Shown in pieces: positions 17,195-26,092 of a stretch of DNA of 64,000 bases (positions are counted from its first letter, which is position 1; each line of letters starts with the position of its first letter). The notes beneath the pieces are model-generated. The model saw only the letters and a program-made list of their open reading frames with translations, was not told where the DNA came from and made no database searches. The DNA lies in the NCBI GenBank assembly GCA_017428765.1, contig JAFRQF010000005.1, positions 1 through 64,000 of the forward strand. Reading direction: 5' to 3'. The position numbers were made by a program, and so were the translations under genes. Origin of the DNA: Erysipelotrichaceae bacterium. GTDB taxonomy: Bacteria > Bacillota_I > Bacilli_A > Erysipelotrichales > Erysipelotrichaceae.

Positions 17195-17892
17195 CTTCTC
17201 TGGCTCCTTAACAAAGTCACCACGACATCAAGCGCCGCGCAGGCATTTAAGGCATTGCGGAAATCCGAACCGTAGGAGATATACAGGTGCTCATCGCAAA
17301 GTTCGAGCAGTTCGCTTGAAATGCCCCTTTTCTCTCCTCCCAGCATAAACAGAGCCCTTGGCGCAAAGCTCACGCCAAAGATATCTTTCGACTCTTCTCC
17401 CCGATATAAGCCATAGAGGTGATAGCCTTTGTTTTTATATTCCTTCATCTGTCCGACAGGATCGTTCAGTATCTTTATATGGATCATGTCATAAGCACCG
17501 GCGGAAGACTTCAGAAGCTGGGCTTCCATCGATGAATAATCGCGTTTGGAAAGAAGCACGTTCTTCACGCCTAAGGCATATAGACTGCGCAAGGAATAGC
17601 CCAGGTTGAACGGGTCTTCGATCCCATCGAGATAGAAGATATCGCCTTCTTCAAATTCATCTTCTTTCCTTGCGGAAACATCCGCGCCGATACCGCCGTG
17701 GCTCTTTCCGCTGAGCACATTCAAAAGCTCACTTTTTTCAAGTTCCTTCACTTCGACCCCCTGCAAGCGGGCGATCTTTCTGATGAAATTGAAATCCTTG
17801 GTCTTTTTGTCCTTATCGATATAGATGGAAAAGATCTCTCTTTTTTTATTCAATAAAGCGGCCTTGACCGAGATCGCACCTTCGATGATCAT
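17191..17892 (-). CDS. SpoU/TrmH-family RNA methyltransferase (second, divergent motif 3)
   Basis: A 233-residue SPOUT protein starting IIEGAISVKAALLN, with motif 1 as DPFNLGYSLRSLYALG and motif 2 as FMLGGEKRGIS. The third motif reads SDFRNALNACAALDVVV instead of the usual SLNVSVAAA, so SAM binding or specificity may differ. It is joined by ATGA overlaps to the U32 gene before it and the other SpoU gene after it. Confidence 0.85.
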   Translation of the reverse strand: MIIEGAISVKAALLNKKREIFSIYIDKDKKTKDFNFIRKIARLQGVEVKELEKSELLNVLSGKSHGGIGADVSARKEDEFEEGDIFYLDGIEDPFNLGYSLRSLYALGVKNVLLSKRDYSSMEAQLLKSSAGAYDMIHIKILNDPVGQMKEYKNKGYHLYGLYRGEESKDIFGVSFAPRALFMLGGEKRGISSELLELCDEHLYISYGSDFRNALNACAALDVVVTLLRSQRR

Positions 17893-19097
17893 CGTACAGC
17901 CGCCTTTCGTATCATATCGCCTTTTTCTACCGCAAAAGGCATCCGCAGCATCAATAGCTGCGTCGGCTTGTTGGCAAGTTCCACCGGATCGTAGTTCTGG
18001 TCGAACATCACCTCCGCCTTGAAGTGCAGATTGTCGATCTTCGGACCGAAGACTTCCAGTTCGTCGCCTTTCGCAAAGACGTTCTTTACCTCGACGAAGG
18101 CGATGTTTCGTCTTGCGTCAAAGTCATGGATGAAAGCCACATAGTCGTGGGTCACACCGGCGCCGTTTACGCCGTACAGATGTTTGGTATTGTCGCAATC
18201 CCCTGAGAGGAAACCGTCATCGCTCGGACGGTTCTCGGCTTTGGAAAGCTCATTGTCGTAGTAATCGAGACGTTCCTTGGGGAGTCTGCCCTTTTCATAG
18301 ATCTCATCGATCATCTTGCGGTAGGTCTTTACGACCTGGCCGATATAGTATTCCGACTTCATGCGTCCTTCGATCTTCAAAGAAGCGATATTGGAATGGA
18401 TCATCCTTTCCACATAAGCGGAAGCCCGTAAGTCCTTGGAAGACATCGACAGCAGACACTCCGGATCGGAGATCTCCGTATCCTTGTCGTATAAGCGGTA
18501 TTTCCAGCGGCAGGAATGGGCGCAGCCGCCTCTGTTGGCATCACGCAAAGTCATGCGGTTGGATAAGACACATCTTCCCGAATAGTTGGAACACATGCCG
18601 CCATGGATGAAGACTTCCAGAGGAACGGAAACTTTTCTGGCGATCTGTTCGATCTGTGCCATCGAAGCCTCTCTGGCCAGGACGATACGGTCGGCGCCGA
18701 ACTCCTTCAAAGTGCGGACTGCCGAAGAATTCAGAGAAGACAGCTGGGTCGAGATGTGACATTCGATATGCGGTGCTTCCTGCCTGACCACCGGGATCAG
18801 GGCAAGCGAAGAGATGATCACGGCATCGATGCCGATCTTTTCCAGATAGCGCAGATATTCTCTGATCCCGTAATAATCATCATCGTGGAAGACGATGTTG
18901 ACCGTCACAAAGACTCTGGCTCCATATTTTTTGGCAAATGCAGAAAGCTCCTTGAGATCTTCCAGAGAAAAGTTGGAAGCCCGCGAACGGAGTGAGTAAA
19001 ACTTGCCGCCCACATAGACGGCATCCGCTCCGTACATGATCGCGATCTTGGCCTTTTCCAGGTCCTTCGCAGGTGCTAATAATTCGATCTTATTCAT
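17889..19097 (-). CDS. U32-family protein, probable tRNA 5-hydroxyuridine synthesis protein TrhP-like
   Basis: U32 members YrrN/YrrO (TrhP) make 5-hydroxyuridine at tRNA position 34. The 402-residue protein begins IELLAPAKDLEKAKIAIMYGADAVYVGG and has the U32 cysteine cluster around HGGMCSNYSGRCVLSN and GGCAHSCRW (about residues 166-197), which would bind an iron-sulfur cluster. A C-terminal beta domain follows. It sits after a shorter U32 protein, the two-gene arrangement known from Bacillus. Confidence 0.85.
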   Translation of the reverse strand: MNKIELLAPAKDLEKAKIAIMYGADAVYVGGKFYSLRSRASNFSLEDLKELSAFAKKYGARVFVTVNIVFHDDDYYGIREYLRYLEKIGIDAVIISSLALIPVVRQEAPHIECHISTQLSSLNSSAVRTLKEFGADRIVLAREASMAQIEQIARKVSVPLEVFIHGGMCSNYSGRCVLSNRMTLRDANRGGCAHSCRWKYRLYDKDTEISDPECLLSMSSKDLRASAYVERMIHSNIASLKIEGRMKSEYYIGQVVKTYRKMIDEIYEKGRLPKERLDYYDNELSKAENRPSDDGFLSGDCDNTKHLYGVNGAGVTHDYVAFIHDFDARRNIAFVEVKNVFAKGDELEVFGPKIDNLHFKAEVMFDQNYDPVELANKPTQLLMLRMPFAVEKGDMIRKAAVR

Positions 19098-19966
19098 TCT
19101 TTAGAGATATTGGTCTTCTGATAGAGATAACCGGAAGAATAATTTCCCGGATGATTGTGTAAGAAAGAGTCGCGGATGAACTTTCCGTTGGTCGCCGAGA
19201 CCCTCTTGTAGTCGCGAAGTACCTGCGCGATCAGGGCATCATCTTCGATGAACAGCGTATCCACGATGCCCCTCTTGAGATCGTTTTTCAGTTCACTGAT
19301 CTCCGAGAACATTTCAAAAACATAATCCGTATAGATATACGTGCCGTCCTCATCTTCCACGATCGGCATCTTGTATTCCCGCTGTTCTTCCACCAGAGAC
19401 AGTGTCTCTTTTCCCTTGAAGTCATAGTCCTTTCCGATCTGACGGAAGTAATTGGACAGGAAATTGCGCTTGGAATAAGACATACGTAAATGACCGAAGA
19501 TCTGCATGTTGACTCGACCGCTGAGATTCTTTACGATCTCTTTGACTTCTTCAAAGGTCAGTTCCCTGGAGAACATGACGGAGTCGATGCCTTGGTCTAA
19601 CAGAAAGGCCGAATCCAGGGAATTGCACAGAACGGTCTTTCCGTCATAGATGAGCTTTGACAGCATGCCGTAGGACTTGGCGGCGTTATAGACACCTAAG
19701 TCATGGAAAAAGATCCCGTCGACATCGATGGAATCGATAAAGTCCAGATAGTCGTACATCAGCATCTTTTCATCTTCGGAAATGAAATCATCCATGACGA
19801 TGTAGAACTTTTTATGGAAGGTCTTGCAGAAACGGGAAGCCTGTCTGATCTCATCAAGAGACAGATGATAACCGGTCGTAAAATACCTGCCGGTGACGAT
19901 GCCATCGGCAAACGGCAGCAGTTTTTCGAGAGGTTCCAGCCTGCGTAAAGTAAAAAGCAATTCCAT
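19094..19966 (-). CDS. Short U32-family protein (TrhP1/YrrN-like)
   Basis: A 290-residue U32 relative that lacks the cysteine cluster of its partner. It has the DGIVTGRYFTTGYHLSLDEI start and the HLRMSYSKRNFLSNYF segment. It likely works with the longer U32 protein, whose gene it overlaps by ATGA, in wobble-uridine hydroxylation. It is first in a four-gene RNA-modification operon. No clear Shine-Dalgarno precedes the ATG and an AT-rich -10-like region lies within 20 bases. Confidence 0.8.
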   Translation of the reverse strand: MELLFTLRRLEPLEKLLPFADGIVTGRYFTTGYHLSLDEIRQASRFCKTFHKKFYIVMDDFISEDEKMLMYDYLDFIDSIDVDGIFFHDLGVYNAAKSYGMLSKLIYDGKTVLCNSLDSAFLLDQGIDSVMFSRELTFEEVKEIVKNLSGRVNMQIFGHLRMSYSKRNFLSNYFRQIGKDYDFKGKETLSLVEEQREYKMPIVEDEDGTYIYTDYVFEMFSEISELKNDLKRGIVDTLFIEDDALIAQVLRDYKRVSATNGKFIRDSFLHNHPGNYSSGYLYQKTNISKE

Positions 19967-20206
19967 CCTATTTATATTTTACTTTAAAATCCTTATAAAA
20001 AGAATTAATACAGACACCCGGTCTTTTCAAATGCCCTTTTTTAAAGAAAGACTGCTTCATTAAGAAGCAGTCGGTTTGCGTTTTATAGAAGGACACCGCT
20101 CGCTATCCCTAAGGATGCCTATAGAAAGATGACGATTCGATAGTCCTTCTTCAAGGAAGACCGGTATCCGTCATTCAGATCGCGATCCGCTTATCAAAAC
20201 TGTTTA
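19967..20206. other. Intergenic region between U32 operon and chromate-transporter operon
   Basis: It holds the U32 operon promoter region (AT-rich, 19967-20000), the terminator hairpin at 20035-20072 and then about 130 bases after the ChrA-like stop codon in which no gene, repeat or structure could be supported. Confidence 0.6.
20035..20072 (-). terminator. Terminator of ggt-chromate transporter operon
   Basis: GACTGCTTC and GAAGCAGTC form a perfect 9-bp stem. On the minus strand it is followed by TTTCTTTAAAA. Confidence 0.75.
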
Positions 20207-20764
20207 CTATAAGAATGATGCAATCAGACTGATACATCCGCATGTCAGCATGACCAGCATCGGATTGACTTTGTATCGTTTCAGAACATAGAAGGACGCA
20301 ATGACCATCAGCAGCGAAAGGATATTGATATCACCAAGAGATCCGAGACCTGACGGGAATACAGCATTCATGAACATCTTGATCAGCACCGAAAAGATCA
20401 GCGCGACCGACATGCATTTCAAAACTTTTATGGCTTCCGAGATCACGGGGATCTCTTTGTACTTGCGATACAGGCGGATCAGGATCAAAGCAATGATGCA
20501 GCCCGGCACCACACAGCCAAACGTTGCGGCGATCGCGCCAAAGACGCCGGAGAGTTTCATGCCGATGAACGTGGATGCATTGACGATGATCGGACCCGGC
20601 GTAAGCTCATCGATCGCCAGAAGGTCGGAGAACTCAGCAAAGGTCATCCATTTGGTATTGGTGACCATCTGTTCCTCGATCAGAGGGATGACCGCATATG
20701 CTCCGCCGAAGGCAAAGACACCGATCTTCAGGAAGTTCAGAAAGATATCGAGTATACTGATCAT
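20207..20764 (-). CDS. Chromate-transporter (CHR) family half protein, second
   Basis: A 185-residue membrane protein with about five helices and the CHR signature FAFGGAYAVIPLIEEQMV and DELTPGPIIVNASTFIG. Short CHR proteins act as pairs encoded side by side. It overlaps its partner by ATGA. In organisms with no chromate exposure the natural substrate is unknown; the position after ggt suggests an anion or peptide-breakdown product. Confidence 0.88.
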   Translation of the reverse strand: MISILDIFLNFLKIGVFAFGGAYAVIPLIEEQMVTNTKWMTFAEFSDLLAIDELTPGPIIVNASTFIGMKLSGVFGAIAATFGCVVPGCIIALILIRLYRKYKEIPVISEAIKVLKCMSVALIFSVLIKMFMNAVFPSGLGSLGDINILSLLMVIASFYVLKRYKVNPMLVMLTCGCISLIASFL

Positions 20765-21327
20765 AGTTTTGCCCCCGTTTGTTTTTGAAACAGCAGAGTT
20801 TTGAGCACTGCGACCGCGATGCAGATCAGTGCCAGGAAGAAGATCGAATACGGCGTGAGTCGGACATATAAGAAGGAAAGGACCACCATCGCATAATAGA
20901 AGACTTTATTCATCTTCCGCACGCCGGCAAAAAGTCCCAATACGACATCCAGAAGCATCGCACATACCCCTGCCTGCATGCCGGTGATGAAGATCCGGAC
21001 ATAGACGTTGGTCGAAATGAAGGTATAGAAGAACGTGACCAGGACCATCATGAGGAATGGCGGCAGGATGACGCCAAACACCGCAGTCAGAGCACCGATG
21101 ATGCCACAGGACTGGTAGCCGATGATCATCGTCGAAGAACAGGCGATCGGCCCCGGACAGCTCTGTGCCAAAGCGATATAGTCTTCCATCTCTTCTTTGG
21201 TGAACCAGCCGTACTTATCGACGAAACGGTTCTTGATGACGCCCAGCATTGCATAGCCGGAATTGGCAGTCATCGAGATGGAAAAGGTATTGATGAATAA
21301 TAACCAGGCTTTCTGAAACATAAGCAC
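20761..21327 (-). CDS. Chromate-transporter (CHR) family half protein, first
   Basis: A 188-residue partner of the next gene, with the CHR motifs MTANSGYAMLGVIKNRFVD and LAQSCPGPIACSSTMIIGY. It has the same topology as its neighbour and the two probably form one transporter. It lies eight bases after ggt with an AGGAG site, in one transcription unit. Confidence 0.88.
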   Translation of the reverse strand: MLMFQKAWLLFINTFSISMTANSGYAMLGVIKNRFVDKYGWFTKEEMEDYIALAQSCPGPIACSSTMIIGYQSCGIIGALTAVFGVILPPFLMMVLVTFFYTFISTNVYVRIFITGMQAGVCAMLLDVVLGLFAGVRKMNKVFYYAMVVLSFLYVRLTPYSIFFLALICIAVAVLKTLLFQKQTGAKL

Positions 21328-21334
21328 TCCTTTA

Positions 21335-22945
21335 TCAGTAACAGGCGATGTTGGAATCGGTCCGCGATTCGCAAGCCCCTACCAGAACTCCGTTTTCCAG
21401 ACGCCAGATGATCTGCCCTCTGCCAAATCCCGAAACGTCCCTGGCAAATGAGATATCATGGCCTTTTTCCTTGAGCTCTTCCGCCATCTTTCTATCGAAG
21501 GTCGGCTCAACGCTCACTTTCTTTCCTTCCAGCCATTGCCACCTTGGCGCATCGAGCGCCATCTGCGGATTGAGACCGAAGTCGATCATGTTCATCAAGA
21601 CCTGCACATGACCCTGCGGCTGCATGTAGCCGCCCATGACACCAAAGGGTCCGATCGGCTTGCCATCTTTTGATAAGAATCCCGGGATGATCGTATGATA
21701 GGACTTCTTGTGCGGTCCCAAAGCGTTGGCATCTTCCTCATTCAGTGAGAAGTCGGCACCCCGATTCTGCAAGGCGACACCATAGCCTTTGAGCACGATC
21801 CCCGAACCGAAACCCATGTAGTTGCTCTGGATATAGGAGACCATGTTGCCTTCGCCATCCGCCGTGCACAGATAGACCGTACCGCTCTTAGGCAGATCGG
21901 CTGCTTCGGGAAGTATCGCCTCCTCTTTGATGAGCCGGCTTCTCATCGCTCCGAAACCCGGCTCGAGCAGTCTTTCATAATCGATCTTCATATGTTCAGG
22001 ATCGGTCACGTACTTTTTCGCATCGGCGAAAGCGATCTTGATCGCTTCGATCTGCTTATGATAAGTATCGATATCTTCCTTATTTCTGAATTCAAATTCT
22101 TTCAGGATATTCAAAGCCATGAGAGCGACGATGCCCTGACCGTTTGGCGGGATCTCGTACACATCATAGCCGCGATACTTCACCATGATCGGCTCGACCC
22201 AGGAGATATCGTAATCCGCAAGATCTTCCTTGCAAAAGAAACCGCCGTCTTCTTCAGACTGTTTCACGAACTGCTCGGCGATCTCTCCCTTATAGAAGGC
22301 ATCGGTATCGGTCTCGGCGATCAGTTTCAGGGTCTTGGCGTGGTCTTTCAGAGTGACGATCTCACCGAAATGATAGGGTTCGCCATCCCTGGTAAAGACT
22401 TTGAACCATTCCTCATATTCTTTCTTCCCATCGAAGCGGGAATGATAGATCTTCGTCGCCGACTCCCACATCTTCGCCAGCATCGGCGAAAGCGGATAGC
22501 CTTCTTCCGCATAACGGATGGCCGGTTCCAGGACTTCTTTCAAGCTGAGTCTGCCGAAACGTTCGATGAGCCTGCCCCAGGTCTTGACGGCACCGGGTAC
22601 CATGACCGGCGTCCAGCCGAAACACGGCATCTTTCCGTCTTCAGAGATCGCCTTCACTTTTTCGATCGAAATGTTTTTCGGCGAATATCCTGAACCGTTC
22701 AGGCCATACAATCTATCCTTGATCCAGACCAAGGCAAAGGCATCGGAACCAAGTCCGTTTGCCGTCGGTTCCACAACGGTCAGAGCTGCCGCTGTCGCGA
22801 CTGCGGCATCGACGGCATTGCCGCCTTTCTTCAGGATCTCCAGTCCGGCTGCCGTAGCCAGATTGGAACCGCTGGCAACGATGCCGTTTTTCGCGGTGAC
22901 GCAATAGCGGTTGGAATGATAAGGCTGATAAAGCGGATCGAACAT
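21335..22945 (-). CDS. ggt: Gamma-glutamyltransferase-family enzyme, cytosolic
   Basis: N-terminal-nucleophile hydrolase that cleaves gamma-glutamyl bonds (glutathione or poly-gamma-glutamate). The 536 residues hold the start region NGIVASGSNLATAAGLEILK, the large-subunit core, and a processing site just before the threonine in SGTVYLCTADGEGN near residue 355. The GGYMQPQGHVQ segment follows near 440. No signal peptide is present, unlike many GGTs. AAAGGAG precedes the ATG. First gene of a unit with two CHR transporter halves. Confidence 0.88.
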   Translation of the reverse strand: MFDPLYQPYHSNRYCVTAKNGIVASGSNLATAAGLEILKKGGNAVDAAVATAAALTVVEPTANGLGSDAFALVWIKDRLYGLNGSGYSPKNISIEKVKAISEDGKMPCFGWTPVMVPGAVKTWGRLIERFGRLSLKEVLEPAIRYAEEGYPLSPMLAKMWESATKIYHSRFDGKKEYEEWFKVFTRDGEPYHFGEIVTLKDHAKTLKLIAETDTDAFYKGEIAEQFVKQSEEDGGFFCKEDLADYDISWVEPIMVKYRGYDVYEIPPNGQGIVALMALNILKEFEFRNKEDIDTYHKQIEAIKIAFADAKKYVTDPEHMKIDYERLLEPGFGAMRSRLIKEEAILPEAADLPKSGTVYLCTADGEGNMVSYIQSNYMGFGSGIVLKGYGVALQNRGADFSLNEEDANALGPHKKSYHTIIPGFLSKDGKPIGPFGVMGGYMQPQGHVQVLMNMIDFGLNPQMALDAPRWQWLEGKKVSVEPTFDRKMAEELKEKGHDISFARDVSGFGRGQIIWRLENGVLVGACESRTDSNIACY

Positions 22946-23023
22946 GAAGATCTCCTTTCTTTAAAACATTACTATCACTCTAACACAGAATCGAAAAGAT
23001 ACGTCGGAATCTGCCTTAGTATA

Positions 23024-23053
23024 GAAAAAACAGGACCGAAAGTATCAGTCCTG
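23024..23053 (-). terminator. Terminator of typA
   Basis: CAGGAC and GTCCTG pair around an 11-base loop that overlaps the last codons of typA, followed by a six-T run on the minus strand. Confidence 0.8.
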
Positions 23054-24880
23054 CTTGTTAGCCTCTTTTGCGACCTCACGCATGTGTCTGCGGCGGTCGA
23101 GATTTGTGAGATATCTCTTTCTCAGACGAATGGCATCCGGAGTGATCTCGACGAGCTCGTCGTCATTGATGAATTCCAGAGCTTCCTCCAGAGAGAAGAC
23201 TCTCGCCGGAACGAGTTTCATCGCTTCATCGTTGCCGGTCGAACGGATGGCCGTCATCTTCTTGTTGACGGTCGGATTGACTTCGATATCCTGTGTCTTG
23301 GAAGAGACACCGATGATCATGCCTTCGTAGACCTCCGTCTGCGGCGTCACGAACAGCTGCCCTCTTTCCTGCAGGTTCCAGAGCGCATAGGTCATCGCCT
23401 TGCCTGAAGCCATGGAGATCAAAGCACCGTTTGTTCTCTGCGGGATCTCACCTACGAACGGTTCGTACTGGATGAACTTTCTGACCATGACACCTTCGCC
23501 CTTGGTATCGTTGATGAATTCGCTTCGATAGCCCAGCAAGCCTCTGGTGGAGACATGGTAGATGATCTTGGTATAGGAACCTTCGTCCTGGATATCGATC
23601 ATCTGGCCTTTTCGCAGATTGAGCTTATTGATGACCGTTCCCGAGTATTCGTTCGGAACGGAACAGATGACTTCTTCGATCGGTTCATTGAGCCTGCCGT
23701 CGATCTTCTTGAAGATGACTTCCGGACGGCTGACTGCGATCTCATAGCCCTCTCTGCGCATGTTTTCCAATAAGATCGACAGATGGAGCTCACCTCTTCC
23801 GGAGACTTTGAAGGTATCGGTCGTTGCGGTCGTTTCGACACGCAGACCGACGTTGGTCTCAAGTTCTCTTTCCAGACGTTCCTTGATGTTGCGGCTGGTC
23901 ACGTATTTGCCGGACTTGCCCTGGAACGGGGAGGTGTTGACCATGAAGTTCATGGACAGTGTCGGCTCTTCGATGTCGATCTGCGGAAGCGGTTCAAAGA
24001 CGCCTTCCGGACCGATCGTATCACCGATCTCGATGTTTTCGATACCGGAGATCATGACGATATCACCGCACTGCGCTTCGCTGACGGCGGTACGTTTCAG
24101 ACCCTGGTAATTGTATAAGTTTGCGATCTTGCGGTTTTCTTTCTTGCCGGCGTTATTGCATACCGAGATCATCGCGTTCTGTTTGATGATACCGGAATAG
24201 ACTCTGCCGACACCGATCCTGCCGATGTAGTCATCATAAGCCAGTGCCGATACCTGCATGACGAGCTTTTCGTCCGTCTTATCCGGATACGGCTTGACGT
24301 GATTGACGATCGTTTCAAACAGCGGATTGATGTCATCATTGGAATCCGACGGATTGTATCTGACGATGCCGCTTCTTGCGATACCGTAAAGGATCGGGAA
24401 ATCCAGCTGGTCATCATTTGCGCTGAGATCCAGGAACAGATCATAGACCTCATCGATGACTTCATTGATACGGGCGTCTTTCTTGTCGATCTTGTTGATC
24501 AGAAGGATCGGACGAAGTCCGGCTTCCAGCGATTTCTTCAAGACGAATCTTGTCTGAGGCATCGGGCCTTCGGAAGAATCGACTAAAAGGATGACAGTAT
24601 CGACGGTCTTGATGATACGCTCGACCTCACTTGAGAAATCAGCGTGTCCCGGCGTATCGACGATATTGATCTTGTAATCCTGATAAATGATCGAACAGTT
24701 CTTGGAATAGATCGTAATGCCTCTTTCTCTTTCCAGATCATTGGAATCCATGACCTGAGAGACGACCTCCTCATGTTCGGAGAAGACGTGTGATTGCGCC
24801 AAAAAAGCATCGACCAACGTCGATTTACCTGCATCTACATGGGCGATCACCGCCACATTAATAATCTTTTTAAATTCCAT
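23045..24880 (-). CDS. typA: Ribosome-associated GTPase TypA/BipA
   Basis: Translational GTPase related to EF-G that aids 50S assembly and stress growth. The 611 residues show G1 [10 protein letters not shown] near 14, the EERGITI-like [11 protein letters not shown] switch, G3 DTPGHADF and G4 NKID. The C-terminal BipA domain is also present. No Shine-Dalgarno is visible. TTGAAA, 16 bases, TAAAAT ends eight bases before the ATG, so the mRNA is likely leaderless. Its promoter is back-to-back with that of the tRNA-Leu(CAG) gene. Confidence 0.96.
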   Translation of the reverse strand: MEFKKIINVAVIAHVDAGKSTLVDAFLAQSHVFSEHEEVVSQVMDSNDLERERGITIYSKNCSIIYQDYKINIVDTPGHADFSSEVERIIKTVDTVILLVDSSEGPMPQTRFVLKKSLEAGLRPILLINKIDKKDARINEVIDEVYDLFLDLSANDDQLDFPILYGIARSGIVRYNPSDSNDDINPLFETIVNHVKPYPDKTDEKLVMQVSALAYDDYIGRIGVGRVYSGIIKQNAMISVCNNAGKKENRKIANLYNYQGLKRTAVSEAQCGDIVMISGIENIEIGDTIGPEGVFEPLPQIDIEEPTLSMNFMVNTSPFQGKSGKYVTSRNIKERLERELETNVGLRVETTATTDTFKVSGRGELHLSILLENMRREGYEIAVSRPEVIFKKIDGRLNEPIEEVICSVPNEYSGTVINKLNLRKGQMIDIQDEGSYTKIIYHVSTRGLLGYRSEFINDTKGEGVMVRKFIQYEPFVGEIPQRTNGALISMASGKAMTYALWNLQERGQLFVTPQTEVYEGMIIGVSSKTQDIEVNPTVNKKMTAIRSTGNDEAMKLVPARVFSLEEALEFINDDELVEITPDAIRLRKRYLTNLDRRRHMREVAKEANKQD

Positions 24881-24888
24881 ACTGTATT

Positions 24889-24933
24889 ATTTTAACATTA
24901 CTTGTTTGAGTTTCAAGATTTTTGTGTTAGAAT
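24889..24933. promoter_or_regulatory. Divergent overlapping promoters of typA and tRNA-Leu(CAG)
   Basis: Minus strand: -35 TTGAAA (24911-24916) and -10 TAAAAT (24889-24894). Plus strand: -35 TTGAGT (24906-24911) and -10 TAGAAT (24928-24933), spacer 16 in each. The -35 hexamers share a base within the palindrome TTGAGTTTCAA, so the two polymerases should compete. Confidence 0.65.
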
Positions 24934-24941
24934 ATTCATAT

Positions 24942-25026
24942 GCACCGATGGCGGAATTGGCAGACGCGTATGATTCAGGTTCATATGGGGCGACTCGTGC
25001 AGGTTCAAGTCCTGTTCGGTGCACCA
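24942..25026 (+). tRNA. tRNA-Leu(CAG)
   Basis: An 85-base gene with CCA encoded. The acceptor arm GCACCGA pairs with TCGGTGC. The anticodon stem TATGA/TCATA encloses TTCAGGT, giving anticodon CAG. A long variable arm typical of leucine tRNA and the T-loop GGTTCAAGTCC are present. Confidence 0.95.
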
Positions 25027-25035
25027 CTTCAAAGA

Positions 25036-25063
25036 TAAAAGTTCCCGAAGGGAGCTTTTTTTC
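25036..25063 (+). terminator. Terminator of tRNA-Leu(CAG)
   Basis: AAAAGTTCCC and GGGAGCTTTT form a 10-bp stem with a GAA loop and a T-run. Confidence 0.88.
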
Positions 25064-25133
25064 TGCCTTTTGTTAAAAAACATATATAGTATAATGGATT
25101 CGTGAAAATCAAAGATTTCAAAGGAGGAAGACG

Positions 25134-25997
25134 ATGAAAAAGTTCCTTACCCTTCTGCTTGTCATAGGAATCCTGTCGGGCTGCGGCGCCAAGACCATTT
25201 CCTGGGAAGATGCGCAAGCCAGATATGAGCAAGCATACGATCAGATGGTCGAAACGGCAGCCGCTTATGACAGCTATTCGATCGAGGAATTCAAAACACT
25301 GACTTCAAATGTCATCAACAAAGCGGCGGAAGTTACTTCCGGCGTGAAGGAAGAAGATGAAGAAGGACTCCTATCCTTATATAAAGATGCGATCCTATTG
25401 CAGCAACTCTCAGGTCAGTCCAACAGTATCGAGGCCAACTCCCTCAACCTCTTATGTGAGGATGTACAGGCGCTGATCAAAGCGGCGTATGAAAAAGAAA
25501 AGCTCGAAGACCTCAAAGACGCCGTTGCGAAAAAAGCTGCGGAAATCGAGGGATGGAGCGATACCAACTGGGCCCTGGTCGAAAAGAAGAAAAAACTCAC
25601 CTGGTCTGAGGTCGCATCGCATTATGAGGAACTAAAGACCGCTACGATCGATTCCCTGCCATACGCATCCGAACTTACCGAAACCGATCTGGAAGGATAC
25701 AAGAACACCATATTGAACAATTATCCTCTGATCAAAGACGGTGTCCTGGAAGAGAATCAGACGAATGCCGATGCGGTCTATGAAGCCGGCCTCGCCTTGC
25801 AGTATTACATGGAAGGCCTGGATTCGGAAGATGCCGTAAAGGTCTATGATCTTGGCGAACAGGCGATCGAATATGTAAAGAGCTGTTACGGCAAGCCGAT
25901 CACGCTTTCTGACTACCGCTTCGAACAGATCGCGGCAGGTGCGGAAAAGTGGACGCTGTCACTGTGGAACGAACTGATCAAGCTCCTGAATCTGTAA
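25134..25997 (+). CDS. Predicted lipoprotein, all-helical, unknown function
   Basis: A 287-residue protein with lipobox LSGC at residues 15-18, so it is anchored to the outer face of the membrane. The rest is rich in Glu, Lys, Ala and Leu with heptad-like helices and no recognised domain. AAAGGAGGAAG precedes the ATG, and a TATAAT box (near 25092) gives it its own promoter. The last six codons plus stop (encoding IKLLNL) are duplicated in tandem directly after the stop. Confidence 0.8.
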   Translation: MKKFLTLLLVIGILSGCGAKTISWEDAQARYEQAYDQMVETAAAYDSYSIEEFKTLTSNVINKAAEVTSGVKEEDEEGLLSLYKDAILLQQLSGQSNSIEANSLNLLCEDVQALIKAAYEKEKLEDLKDAVAKKAAEIEGWSDTNWALVEKKKKLTWSEVASHYEELKTATIDSLPYASELTETDLEGYKNTILNNYPLIKDGVLEENQTNADAVYEAGLALQYYMEGLDSEDAVKVYDLGEQAIEYVKSCYGKPITLSDYRFEQIAAGAEKWTLSLWNELIKLLNL

Positions 25998-26018
25998 ATC
26001 AAGCTCCTGAATCTGTAA
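25977..26018 (+). repeat. 21-bp tandem direct repeat ending in the stop codon
   Basis: ATCAAGCTCCTGAATCTGTA plus a final A occurs at 25977-25997 and again at 25998-26018, identical. The first copy encodes IKLLNL and the stop; the second is a silent downstream copy. Confidence 0.95.
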
Positions 26019-26023
26019 ATCAT

Positions 26024-26062
26024 AGCCTTATATCCTATATAATAGAGATATAAGGCTTTTTT
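26024..26062 (+). terminator. Terminator of the lipoprotein gene
   Basis: AGCCTTATATC pairs with GATATAAGGCT, an 11-bp stem, followed by six Ts. Confidence 0.9.
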
Positions 26063-26092
26063 AATACATTCATCGAAATGAAAGGAGGTTTT

